Below, piece by piece: positions 1 to 7,917 of a stretch of DNA of 64,000 nucleotides. The stretch lies in the NCBI RefSeq assembly GCF_017815535.1, contig NZ_CP072596.1:1364001-1428000 (forward strand), written 5' to 3'. This DNA is from Tessaracoccus sp. MC1865 (GTDB lineage: Bacteria > Actinomycetota > Actinomycetes > Propionibacteriales > Propionibacteriaceae). How positions within the stretch are numbered: the stretch's first letter is position 1; the number at the start of each line of letters is the position of its first letter. The position numbers and the translations under genes are program-made. The notes under the pieces were generated by a model that was not told the DNA's origin, did no database searches, and saw nothing but the letters and a program-made list of their open reading frames with translations.

Positions 1-857
1 TCTCGTCTCCCTACGAGCTGGGCCCGGTCCAGCCGCACGTCGAGCAGGCTACGGTGCTGTTGGGCACCCTCCACGGGGTTGAGGTGATCGGCGGCTGGCG
101 TCCAGGCAACACCTACGACGTTGAAGGCCATCCGGCCGGGTTGGCTGTTGACCTGATGACCGACCGCGCGAAGGGCGATGCGGTGGCCGCCTACGCTCAA
201 GAGCACGCGGCCGAGCTGGGAATCAAGTACATCATCTGGTGGCAGAAGATCTGGTCGGTCGAACGCGCCGGTGAAGGGTGGCGGCAGATGGAGGACCGTC
301 GCTCCGATTCGGCCAACCACCTCGATCACGTTCACATCTCCTTCAACCCCGACCCCGGCACCGGCGGCTTGGAGACCCTCATGGCGGAGGCGTGTGGCAC
401 CGGCGCCGACGGCGCGCCAGCGGTCAACAAGGCGGCAGCAGAATCGATCGGGGGCTGGGCCAACCCGACCCCGTCGACGAGGGTCACATCCCCGTACGGG
501 ATGCGGACCCATCCGATCACCGGGGTGTACAAGCTCCACACCGGCGCCGACTACGGCGGCGGCTGTGGGGTGCCCATCAACGCGGCCGCGTCCGGGACGG
601 TCTCCTCGGTGTCCCCCAACCGCGCCTACGGCAACCTCATCACCATCGACCATGGCGCCGGTATCGTCACCCGCTACGCCCACTCCTACAAGAGCGAGAT
701 CTATGTCCGTGCCGGCGATACCGTCGTGGCCGGGCAGCGCATCGCCGCCATGGGCAGCTCCGGCTACTCCACCGCCTGCCACCTCCACTTCGAAGTGAAA
801 GTGGGCGGCGGGTTCGTCGATCCCGTCGCGTTCCTGCAAGCCAGAGGTTTGGGATGA
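1..857 (+). CDS. Peptidoglycan hydrolase with C-terminal M23 domain (5'-truncated by window edge)
   Basis: The reading frame is open from base 3 to the TGA at 855-857, so the gene begins left of the window; a GTG at 54 is only an internal codon. The first ~110 residues carry GLAVDLMTD and HLDHVHISF, resembling the VanY/ARB_07466-like hydrolase domain. The last ~130 residues hold the M23 metallopeptidase signature, HTGAD (His at 537-539) and HLHFE near the end, which ligate zinc in lysostaphin-type endopeptidases. It lies just ahead of a coupling protein, as is usual for wall hydrolases that let conjugation machinery through peptidoglycan. Role in transfer is inferred from position. Confidence 0.85.
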   Translation, partial: SSPYELGPVQPHVEQATVLLGTLHGVEVIGGWRPGNTYDVEGHPAGLAVDLMTDRAKGDAVAAYAQEHAAELGIKYIIWWQKIWSVERAGEGWRQMEDRRSDSANHLDHVHISFNPDPGTGGLETLMAEACGTGADGAPAVNKAAAESIGGWANPTPSTRVTSPYGMRTHPITGVYKLHTGADYGGGCGVPINAAASGTVSSVSPNRAYGNLITIDHGAGIVTRYAHSYKSEIYVRAGDTVVAGQRIAAMGSSGYSTACHLHFEVKVGGGFVDPVAFLQARGLG

Positions 858-908
858 GAAAGTGTCACACCTGCCCGGTAGCGTCACCTGGTGACGAAAG
901 GAGCCGGC

Positions 909-1103
909 ATGGAGATCAACCTGAAGATTGTCGCCGTCGTGGCCGCGATGTGTGTCGTCGGGCCGGTGGGGCTCATCCTGATCCGCTGGGTGTTCCGCGC
1001 CCTGGGGCTGTTCGTTGCCCTCGCGCTGGGCACCATCGTCCTAGCGTTGGTAGTGGCGCTAGTGCGGGGAGTGGTCACGGGCGGTATCTCGTTCACCTGG
1101 TGA
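909..1103 (+). CDS. Small two-span membrane protein of the transfer region
   Basis: 64 residues, nearly all hydrophobic: two predicted membrane segments (about 5-25 and 32-54) separated by a short RWVFRAL turn. AAAGGAG at 897-903 sits 5 nt before the ATG, which decides this start over a GTG at 891. It lies between the wall hydrolase and the coupling protein in the same orientation with short gaps, so it is probably co-transcribed and may be a minor membrane part of the conjugation apparatus. No family recognised. Confidence 0.6.
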   Translation: MEINLKIVAVVAAMCVVGPVGLILIRWVFRALGLFVALALGTIVLALVVALVRGVVTGGISFTW

Positions 1104-1116
1104 ACCGGAGGACGTC

Positions 1117-2826
1117 GTGAAGCGCCGCGCCGCAGTGTTCTTCGGGCTCATCATCGCCGTGATCCTGTTCTGGATCGGCAACACCGTCTGGCACGATGCC
1201 CGCCTCGGCTACGAGACCGGCGGCTGGGCAGGCGCGTTCGACCACGCCGACGACGGCCTCCGTACCGTTCGGCTGGCCATCTCCACCCACGTCCATGACC
1301 TCCTCGCAGGTCTTGCCCTGGTCGGGTGCGCCGGGCTGGGGTGGCTGTACTACGTCGCTGAGCGGGGTAGGGAACGCCGCGGCGAGGAACACGGCTCTGC
1401 CCGCTGGGGCAGACCACGCGATATTGGGCCGTTCATCAACCCCGACGCCGGCCGGAACCTGCTGCTGACCCGCACCGAACGGTTGACCATCGACCGGCCA
1501 GCCAAGATCCAGCATCAGCGCAACCTCAACGTCATGGTGATCGGCGCCGCCGGCACCGGCAAGTCGCGCAACTTCATCCTGCCGAACATGGCGCGCCCCC
1601 ACTCGTCGTATCTGGCCACCGACCCCAAGGGCGAACTGCTCGCAGCCTCCGGCACCGCCCTGAAGGAGGCCGGCTATCAGATTCGGGTGCTGAATCTGGT
1701 CAACTTCGCAGAGTCCGACCGGTTCAACCCTCTTGCGTATCTGAGGCCCGGGCACGAACCAGAAGACGTCAACCTGATGGCGATCAACATCATCGCCAAC
1801 ACCGACGTGCCCCGCCAACAGATGGCCGGCGGGGGAGACCCGTTCTGGGAGAGGGCCGAAGCCGGGCTGCTCAACGCCCTGATCGGCTTCGTGGCCGCGA
1901 CCTACCCGGCAGGGGATCAGCACCTCGGGTCGGTGATGGATCTGCTGCTCCAGATGCGCGCCAGTGATGACGTCGCCTACACCAGTGAGGTGGATGCGAT
2001 CTTCGAGGGCGCCGCACGGATGCTGGCCGATAACCCGTCGATGCTGCACCACGAGCTGCTGGCGTTCGCGATCGCCAACTACAAGGTTTATCAGCGGGCC
2101 GCGCAGAAAACCGCCGCGTCGATCATCGTGACCATGGGTATGCGGCTGGCACCCCTCCATATCCCGTCGGTGAGGCGTCTGGTCACCGCTGACACGATGC
2201 AGCTGGACCTGGTCGGGTTCGAACCGACCGCGTTGTTCATGGTGCTGCCAGACACGAACAAGCAGTTCGCGTGGCTGTCGGCGTTGATGCTGACCACGTT
2301 CTTCCAACGCGGGGTGTGGCTGGCCGACCGGCAGTACAGCCGCCGGCTGCCCGTGCCGGTGATGTGCTTCCTCGACGAGTTCGCCAACATCGGCAAGATT
2401 CCCGATTTCGACATCCTCGCCGCCACGCTGCGCTCACGTGGGATCTCGTTCCAAGCCGTGATCCAGGCGCTCGGTCAGGGCCAGGCGCTCTACCGTGACG
2501 GCTGGAAAGCGATCCTCGGTAACTGCGACACGGTGCTGTTCCTCGGCTCAGCGGATGCTGACACCAAGGAGTACATCTCCAAAGCGTTGGGCAAGCAGAC
2601 CATCATGGTCACGGACTCGTCTCGCACCAAGGGCCGGCACGGGTCGGACTCCCGATCCCGCAAGTCGCAAGGCCGTGAGCTCCTCACCCCCGACGAGGTC
2701 GGCCGGCTCCCCGGCGACGAGGCGATCGTCCTGATCCGAGGTCTCCCGCCGTTCAAGTCGAAGAAGCTGGCCCCACTTCCTGAGACCACCCCGTACCGCC
2801 ACCAGACGCAGAATGCGAGGATATGA
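1117..2826 (+). CDS. VirD4/TraG-type conjugative coupling ATPase (T4CP)
   Basis: 569 residues, GTG start with GGAGG just upstream. The N-terminus has two hydrophobic segments (about 5-22 and 60-80), then a soluble ATPase. Walker A GAAGTGKS is at about residues 143-150 and Walker B CFLDEF at about 416-421, the arrangement of VirD4/TraG/TrwB proteins. These hexameric inner-membrane ATPases recruit the relaxase-DNA complex and pump it into the type IV secretion channel; the partner here would be the MobF relaxase at 7918-12783. Rest of the secretion channel is not in the window and presumably lies to the left. Family call is firm. Confidence 0.93.
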   Translation: MKRRAAVFFGLIIAVILFWIGNTVWHDARLGYETGGWAGAFDHADDGLRTVRLAISTHVHDLLAGLALVGCAGLGWLYYVAERGRERRGEEHGSARWGRPRDIGPFINPDAGRNLLLTRTERLTIDRPAKIQHQRNLNVMVIGAAGTGKSRNFILPNMARPHSSYLATDPKGELLAASGTALKEAGYQIRVLNLVNFAESDRFNPLAYLRPGHEPEDVNLMAINIIANTDVPRQQMAGGGDPFWERAEAGLLNALIGFVAATYPAGDQHLGSVMDLLLQMRASDDVAYTSEVDAIFEGAARMLADNPSMLHHELLAFAIANYKVYQRAAQKTAASIIVTMGMRLAPLHIPSVRRLVTADTMQLDLVGFEPTALFMVLPDTNKQFAWLSALMLTTFFQRGVWLADRQYSRRLPVPVMCFLDEFANIGKIPDFDILAATLRSRGISFQAVIQALGQGQALYRDGWKAILGNCDTVLFLGSADADTKEYISKALGKQTIMVTDSSRTKGRHGSDSRSRKSQGRELLTPDEVGRLPGDEAIVLIRGLPPFKSKKLAPLPETTPYRHQTQNARI

Positions 2827-2830
2827 AGCC

Positions 2831-3415
2831 ATGAGCACCCACGATGCGCCGGCCACCGATGAGGACCGGCTTGAAGAAGTCCGCGAGAGCCTGGTCGAAC
2901 GAGACACCATGATCACCGAAGTCTGGCGGCGGGTAGAGGAAATCGCTGGCGACGTCGACGCCCTGGCCAGTAACCAGACAGCAATGAGCTTGATCATCGA
3001 GCATCTGGTTGAGGACATCGATGAGGAAGAGTCAGCCGCTGTCGAGGTGGCCCTTCGCCCGTGGACGAGGATGCCGCGCACCCGCCAGGATTGGCTCGAC
3101 CTAGTGGCATGGGTCGACGAGATGAGCGCCGCCCACAGCCTCGCGGAGATGCCGGTGTGCTGGCCAGCGCACGAGCAACTGGTGTTGGAGCTCGACGCGG
3201 CGCGAGCGGCGTGGAACGTGGCAGTCGCGCGACACCAGAAAACGGTTTCGGATGCGATGTGGAGCTGGTACAGCTACGTCTGGACCCCACTACGAGCACG
3301 GCTCGCCGCCTGGGACCGCTGCCGCAACGGCCACATCGCGGATCCTGTGGGAGCACTGACGGGGATGGAGTTCCTCCCGCCAATCGCGGATGCCCTGGTG
3401 TCCAGCACAACCTAG
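2831..3415 (+). CDS. DUF4913 domain protein
   Basis: 194 residues, starting 4 nt after the coupling-protein stop; an in-frame ATG at 2813 overlapping that gene is a weaker alternative. The N-terminal ~60 residues are acidic and probably coiled (repeated E/D and I/V spacing). The rest has the DUF4913 pattern: W-L-D-L-V-x-W-V near the middle, then MPVCWPAHEQLVLEL and a C-terminal Trp-rich helix. DUF4913 proteins are recurrent on actinobacterial plasmids and conjugative elements next to transfer genes; their biochemical role is not established. Confidence 0.75.
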   Translation: MSTHDAPATDEDRLEEVRESLVERDTMITEVWRRVEEIAGDVDALASNQTAMSLIIEHLVEDIDEEESAAVEVALRPWTRMPRTRQDWLDLVAWVDEMSAAHSLAEMPVCWPAHEQLVLELDAARAAWNVAVARHQKTVSDAMWSWYSYVWTPLRARLAAWDRCRNGHIADPVGALTGMEFLPPIADALVSSTT

Positions 3416-3451
3416 ATCTCCGGCTTCTCCTTGGAGTGGCTCCACAGCTTT

Positions 3452-3485
3452 GGGGGTGAGACGAGTAGTCCTCGGCCTCACCCCC
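3452..3485. terminator. Stem-loop between convergent genes
   Basis: GGGGGTGAG (3452-3460) pairs perfectly with CTCACCCCC (3477-3485), and an inner CGAG/CTCG pairing extends the hairpin. It lies between the end of the transfer block (3415, plus) and the end of the small anchored-protein gene (3519, minus). No T-run follows on either strand, so termination is inferred from structure and position. Confidence 0.55.
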
Positions 3486-3518
3486 ATTCGGTTGCTCTGT
3501 TCGAAGTCTGTCAGGTCA

Positions 3519-3935
3519 TTACTGCAGGGTCACGCGGTACCAATCAAGAAAGGACATGATGTTCAAGTCGACGGTGCCACTTGGACCTTCCAGCGTCAAT
3601 GGAAATGTGTTTCCTGATTGGAGGCCAATTGTGACATCGATTTCTGAGGGGTCTGTTGGTTGACCCAGCCTCTGCCATATCCAATCCAACTGCATTTGCA
3701 GCTCGTCCACCCCGATCTTGTTCGTAATTGTCCGACACGCCGCTTCAGCATCCCTGGCCGCTAGGCTCTTTATGAAGCTGGTAGCGGCTGATTCGGGTGT
3801 CGGAGCTCCGCCGTTGCGACTGTCACACGAGAACTCGCCTTTGGGAGAGACCCAGAGCCACCAGCCGATCACCGTGATGAGCGCAATGATGAGGATGGTG
3901 GCCAAAGCGACTACAAGACGTTGAGTGCGAACCAC
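3519..3935 (-). CDS. Small membrane-anchored extracytoplasmic protein, unknown function
   Basis: 138 residues with a GTG start that overlaps the 3' end of the Amidase_6 gene by 25 nt, so the two are likely translationally coupled. Residues 7-29 form one membrane anchor; the rest is outside, with two Cys and a region SFIKSLAARDAEAACRTIT that resembles the short DUF4878-like lumenal helices seen in actinobacterial lipoproteins and anchored proteins. I do not recognise a precise family. Base composition of this gene and its neighbours to 7381 looks less GC-rich than the flanking transfer genes, consistent with separate acquisition. Confidence 0.6.
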   Translation of the reverse strand: MVRTQRLVVALATILIIALITVIGWWLWVSPKGEFSCDSRNGGAPTPESAATSFIKSLAARDAEAACRTITNKIGVDELQMQLDWIWQRLGQPTDPSEIDVTIGLQSGNTFPLTLEGPSGTVDLNIMSFLDWYRVTLQ

Positions 3936-5146
3936 GTTACATCTAGGTGTGAGATTGCCGTGAATGGCTTATTGAGAGTGTCTGAGGTGTGATATGTCAG
4001 GTATGGAACATTGTTGATCCAGTTTGTGACGATCATGGTGTGGCTCATGTTGGTAGCTCCCCGGGCCTTGTATTGCAGAATGTCCCCCAGCCACAGGTCC
4101 TTCACATAGCGCATGGTTGTCGCCCTTTTGGACTCGTTGACTGCGAACCGATAGAAGTTCTCAGCCCCACCCCAAGAGTATGAGGTCGTGAGCCCGGTGT
4201 ACCACCAAGCCTTGTCCGACTGATAGAAGCCGCTCACAGGTTGCCAACCGCCCTGGTGCATCGCCTGTGAGGCGAAGTTGGTGCAGTCGTTTGAGTACTT
4301 CGTTGGATAGGCCGGGTTCCTTCCGTTCCACCATTTCTTGGCGTAGTTCACAGCTGCGGTGGCGTTGATGCGCTGAACCGCGTGGGTTGTCGGCCCGGAA
4401 AGATCGATGGATGCGGCTCCTTCCTCAGTTGGCATCGTGGCAGCACGTGCTGCGACCTCCGTGGGATCCAGACGCTCGACCGGCAAGAGCTCAACACTCG
4501 TCAAGGCCAGTGCGCCACCGCTGGAAGTGAGCGTGATGGGGATCATTTCCTCCCAGAGTTCGCCCTCAGGAAGCTCCGCAACGGTTCGGGTGACGTGGAG
4601 GAATCCAGTGCTCACATCTTGGTCCGCGGTGGTGTCGTCAATGATGATCTGGGCTGTTGTGTCGAGAACAGTCACTCCACCGACTGCTTGGATGGATGCC
4701 GCTTCCGCCGCCAGCACTGAGATGTACTCAGCCATCGGCGAGGAGGTGGAGGCGAGCTCGCGAGAAGTCACGATGGGGTTTGAACCTTCGACGAACAGCG
4801 CATCGGAAACAGCTTCCACGCTGGCGGCCAGAGCTTGCACTTGACGGTCAATGCGCTCGCTATTGTCGGCCTGGGCGGCTGTAACGGGGAAGGTGGACAA
4901 GGAACCGACCAAGAGTGCAGCTGCGAGGAGCGAGCCCACAGCTTTCGGCTTGTCGTCGGCTCTTGATCCAGCTGAGTTGTTGTCATGGCTCAACCTGCGG
5001 GTGAGGAATGAGCCTCTTCTGTTGGTTTGGGCCTTCTTGTCTTGGGACACTCTCGTCTTCCTCTCTGAGCGGTTAAGCCCCATCTGCATCTGCGTTGATG
5101 CACTTGTACTTCTGGAGTTGTCTGAGTTGCGCGATTTGTTACCCAT
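3911..5146 (-). CDS. Secreted Amidase_6 (putative cell-wall amidase) protein
   Basis: Up to 411 residues. The last ~150 residues match the Amidase_6 pattern: INATAAVNYAKKWW, RNPAYP, then DCTNFASQAMHQGG with the catalytic-type Cys, and a late SHTMIV His. This NlpC/P60-related fold is seen in secreted wall-active or spore proteins. A hydrophobic segment with AAQA cleavage site lies at about residues 68-92. The ATG at 5146 has no Shine-Dalgarno; an in-frame GTG at 5050 preceded by AGAGAGGAAG is an attractive start and gives a shorter n-region. Between signal and catalytic domain is ~170 residues of variable, acidic sequence. Probably acts on peptidoglycan outside the cell; substrate unknown. Confidence 0.75.
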   Translation of the reverse strand: MGNKSRNSDNSRSTSASTQMQMGLNRSERKTRVSQDKKAQTNRRGSFLTRRLSHDNNSAGSRADDKPKAVGSLLAAALLVGSLSTFPVTAAQADNSERIDRQVQALAASVEAVSDALFVEGSNPIVTSRELASTSSPMAEYISVLAAEAASIQAVGGVTVLDTTAQIIIDDTTADQDVSTGFLHVTRTVAELPEGELWEEMIPITLTSSGGALALTSVELLPVERLDPTEVAARAATMPTEEGAASIDLSGPTTHAVQRINATAAVNYAKKWWNGRNPAYPTKYSNDCTNFASQAMHQGGWQPVSGFYQSDKAWWYTGLTTSYSWGGAENFYRFAVNESKRATTMRYVKDLWLGDILQYKARGATNMSHTMIVTNWINNVPYLTYHTSDTLNKPFTAISHLDVTWFALNVL

Positions 5147-5374
5147 GGGGGCTTCGAGCTTGAGGAGCGGGCTATCCCAGAGTGGCTCAACTCACAGCTG
5201 CTAACCTCAGCCGCTGACACCAACCCGCATGACGCTTCAACGCCATTGCCACCTGGCGTCAAACCCCTCCAGTGGGAAGGGGCGCGTTTGTCCGCGAGCG
5301 ACTCAGCAGGCCACTCAGATCGGGTGGACGCAGTTGCCCCGGAGGCGGTGGTCAGCAGGGCCCCTGCGTGCGCC

Positions 5375-5836
5375 TCATGCGCACGTGATCTTTGTGATGC
5401 CGGTGAGGGAGGCCGATGACTGGCCAGGCAGCAGGGTGGCTTTGAGGGTGGTGTTTGCGTAGGCGCGAACGGTGCCGGTGGATCGCTTGTGTGCGATGGA
5501 TCCGGGCTTCCCACCCAAGGGGCTGAAGTCCGTGTAGGTTCCCGGGCAGGCGCTGAAGCTCATGATGCTGCCTTGAAAGTAGGCGCGTTGGAAGGCGCAG
5601 AAGCGTCCGGTCGGGCAGGAGTCGATGGCGTAGGGCTGCGCGTTGTCCCGGATGACGAGTGTGACGGCGCCTTCATCCCAGCTGATGGTGTCGGCTGACG
5701 TTTGGATGCCGCCGTACTGGGCAATCAGGGCGTCGATCTCTGCTTGTGGGCCTCCGGCATCGGCTGCCGACGGTAGGGCTGTGGAGAACGTCAGGAGTAG
5801 GACGGTGAGGATGGCTGCTCGGAGTTTCTTGATCAT
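5375..5836 (-). CDS. Secreted peptidase inhibitor family I36-like protein
   Basis: 153 residues from the ATG at 5836; longer upstream readings would overlap the preceding gene. Residues 1-25 are a clear signal peptide (MIKKLRAAILTVLLL, cleavage after SAADA). The remainder has the I36 pattern SCPTGRFCAFQRAYFQGSI with paired Cys, a beta/gamma-crystallin-like fold known from Streptomyces metalloproteinase inhibitor (SMPI). It starts 7 nt after the stop of the CU044_5270-like gene and is therefore the third gene of the sigma-factor operon. It may be the exported product controlled by that sigma factor; inhibition of a protease is not shown. Confidence 0.72.
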   Translation of the reverse strand: MIKKLRAAILTVLLLTFSTALPSAADAGGPQAEIDALIAQYGGIQTSADTISWDEGAVTLVIRDNAQPYAIDSCPTGRFCAFQRAYFQGSIMSFSACPGTYTDFSPLGGKPGSIAHKRSTGTVRAYANTTLKATLLPGQSSASLTGITKITCA

Positions 5837-5843
5837 TGTGTTT

Positions 5844-6785
5844 CTACTTTCTTTCCCATGCTTCGTAGGAAGTGACTGCTGGCGCGGTGATGTCGTGTCG
5901 GTCATTGCCGGTGTAGATGGTCTCGGTTGCAATGATCTGACCGGTATCGGTCGCGATGATGAGGTTCTGTTGGTAGTTGTCGACGTCAGAGCCGATCCTG
6001 AAGGAGAGGGCTGATCGGCCCAGGCGATCGGTCACTTGACCGATGAGGGTGACGTCAGGCCGGGATGCGAGGTACTCGAGCACTGTGGCTTCTTGAGCTG
6101 GTGTCACGGTGGTGTTGACGAGGACGCTCAGCAGGCTGAGTGTCGATTCCTCGGTGTTGGCGGGATCGACCGAGAAAGCGGTCTCAAGCCACTGGGCCAG
6201 TTGATCGGCGTCCTCAGGCAGGACACCGCTCGCGGAGGCCGCAACGGATTTCTCGGCGCTCAAATGCTCAGAAGACAGCGGCGTCCCAGGAATTGGCAGA
6301 TCCTTGACCTCTTGGCCTGGGAAGGGTCGTCCCACGACGGTTTCGATGGTGACGCTACCGTCTGGTGAGAAGGTGGTCGAGGAGACGGTGGGGCTTGTGT
6401 TGGAAGCAACTACCTTCCTGGCCGCGTCGATTTCGCTGACGAGGCTCCACGCGTGCAGTTCGATCGCGGTGCGTGGCCACGCGCCTTTGCGGCGTAGTTC
6501 GGCGAGCTTCATGAGGTGATTTTGGGCTGACCCGGCGATTGGCGTGGCTTCCATTAGGGGTGGAGTTGCGCTGGCGGCTACAGGGCGAAAGACGATCATG
6601 CCGATGAGCGCTACGAGAACTGCACATGCCGCGAGCGTAAGTGGAGCGTGATTCCGATGCGTCTTCTGCATCTTCGGCGGCGTGGGGGCGGGGGTGGACA
6701 GGATGCGGGCGAGGTCTGCCTCGGCACGCGGGCCATACTCGACGTTGGGGGCAGCGAGCTTGATCAGGAGTTCGGTGTTCTTCAC
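5844..6785 (-). CDS. CU044_5270-family membrane-anchored protein, candidate anti-sigma partner
   Basis: 313 residues. The first ~48 residues are cytoplasmic, followed by one membrane span (about 49-68, LTLAACAVLVALIGMIVF) and a ~240-residue extracytoplasmic domain ending in SYEAWERK. This is the layout of CU044_5270 proteins, which in actinobacteria usually sit directly after an ECF-like sigma factor. Its ATG overlaps the sigma stop by 4 nt. The topology suits a membrane anti-sigma factor that senses an external signal, but no zinc-binding anti-sigma motif (HxxxCxxC) is visible, so that role is inference. Confidence 0.7.
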   Translation of the reverse strand: MKNTELLIKLAAPNVEYGPRAEADLARILSTPAPTPPKMQKTHRNHAPLTLAACAVLVALIGMIVFRPVAASATPPLMEATPIAGSAQNHLMKLAELRRKGAWPRTAIELHAWSLVSEIDAARKVVASNTSPTVSSTTFSPDGSVTIETVVGRPFPGQEVKDLPIPGTPLSSEHLSAEKSVAASASGVLPEDADQLAQWLETAFSVDPANTEESTLSLLSVLVNTTVTPAQEATVLEYLASRPDVTLIGQVTDRLGRSALSFRIGSDVDNYQQNLIIATDTGQIIATETIYTGNDRHDITAPAVTSYEAWERK

Positions 6786-7381
6786 GGTTGTAGCCCCCTT
6801 TCAGGGCCGTAGCGGCTGGAGAGTTGGAGAGCTCGGCGGAATTCCGCCTTCGCCCTGGTGAGTCTCACCCGGTAGGTGACGGGGTTGAGGTTGAGCGCCC
6901 GGGCTCCTTCAGCAGTGGTGAGATCACTCCAGTAGGCAAGGAGGAGGACCTCTGCCTGCTCGGGCTTGAGTAGCTGAAGGGCGCGTTCGATATCGAGCTG
7001 TTGCTCTGTCGCCAGAGCGTGGTCAAGTGTGGAGGGTGAAGCTCGGTAGGCGAGTTCCTTGTGCACTGTGTCGCGAACCCTCTGGCTGCGGTAGTGGTCT
7101 CCGATCTTGTTGCGGAGAACGCCGTAGAGCCATCCCTTGTCCAGTTCGCCCTTCTCCAGGAAGCGATGCCACATGAGGATGTAGGCCTCCGCGGCCAGCG
7201 CCTCAGCGTCGCAACCCGTAGTGCGGCCAAGTACGAACTTGACAGCCGCAGCGTAGGTGTCGCGATAGAAGACGGCGAATACCTCGTCAGAGGGGCGCTT
7301 CGCGCCCTTGGGCAGATCGGCTTGACGCGAGACATCCCGGTCTTGTCCGACGCCAGGATGGCTGCCTGATGGGTCTGTCAT
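6782..7381 (-). CDS. ECF-type RNA polymerase sigma factor
   Basis: 199 residues. Region 2 is visible around FAVFYRDTYAAAVKFV and LAAEAYILMWHRF; region 4 around LLKPEQAEVLLLAYWSDLTT followed by the recognition helix NLNPVTYRVRLTRAKAEFRR. This matches sigma-70 family ECF factors of about 180-200 residues. It heads a minus-strand operon with a membrane-anchored protein (4-nt overlap) and an I36-like secreted protein. Such sigma factors often autoregulate their operon; I cannot pick out a convincing promoter in 7382-7450. Confidence 0.88.
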   Translation of the reverse strand: MTDPSGSHPGVGQDRDVSRQADLPKGAKRPSDEVFAVFYRDTYAAAVKFVLGRTTGCDAEALAAEAYILMWHRFLEKGELDKGWLYGVLRNKIGDHYRSQRVRDTVHKELAYRASPSTLDHALATEQQLDIERALQLLKPEQAEVLLLAYWSDLTTAEGARALNLNPVTYRVRLTRAKAEFRRALQLSSRYGPERGLQP

Positions 7382-7500
7382 GATCCGCTCCGAATAGCCG
7401 CGTAGGGGTTCACGTAGGGTATTGGACGAGACTCATCGTTTGTTACCGCTCTGGCTCCGGGGCCCAGACCTGTTGAGGGTGAAGGGCGTACAGGGCATCA

Positions 7501-7526
7501 GCGAGCCCGTTGGTAAGCGAGCCCGT
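7501..7526. repeat. Tandem 10-bp direct repeat in a gene-free stretch
   Basis: GCGAGCCCGT occurs at 7501-7510 and 7517-7526, 16 bp apart. It lies in 7382-7917, a 536-bp stretch between the sigma-factor start and the relaxase stop in which I see no convincing gene: the possible reading frames have no family resemblance and no ribosome-binding site. AGGGCG near 7480 and CGCCCT near 7530 could pair to fold the repeat region. Confidence 0.35.
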
Positions 7527-7917
7527 CAGCGCCCTACAGCGTTAGTAGCGCGTGCTGGGAAGTGCCAGGAGAAGCGTGCCCAGCGCCGTTCGTTCGAGGT
7601 GCGATCGTTCATCGCGGATTGCCGCTCACCGGGCAGCCAGCATCGGACCAATCAGGAGCTTCGCTCAACCCTACGGACAGGCCATCTCGACCTAGTCGCG
7701 CTGCTTCGAGAGTAAAGGAACTGGCTCCTGGGGCCCACCAGACGTGGTGGGGCGGGGTGATGGCTCCGGTGGCTGGCCCGTTGAGGGAGTCCAGATGGTG
7801 GGTGAAGCATGGCCTGTTGTTTCGCAGGAACACCCGTGTGTCGGTGGTCGTGTGTGTCTCCACTGCGGCTGCCACCCTAGTAGCAGGCCGATCGCGGCTG
7901 GTTGAGAAGCAGCGCAA

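Noticed and set aside
4990-5514. 174-codon minus-strand frame upstream of the Amidase_6 gene
   Set aside because: Pro/Ser/Thr-rich noise overlapping the signal-peptide region of the real gene in another frame; no start signals. The gap 5147-5374 otherwise shows nothing.
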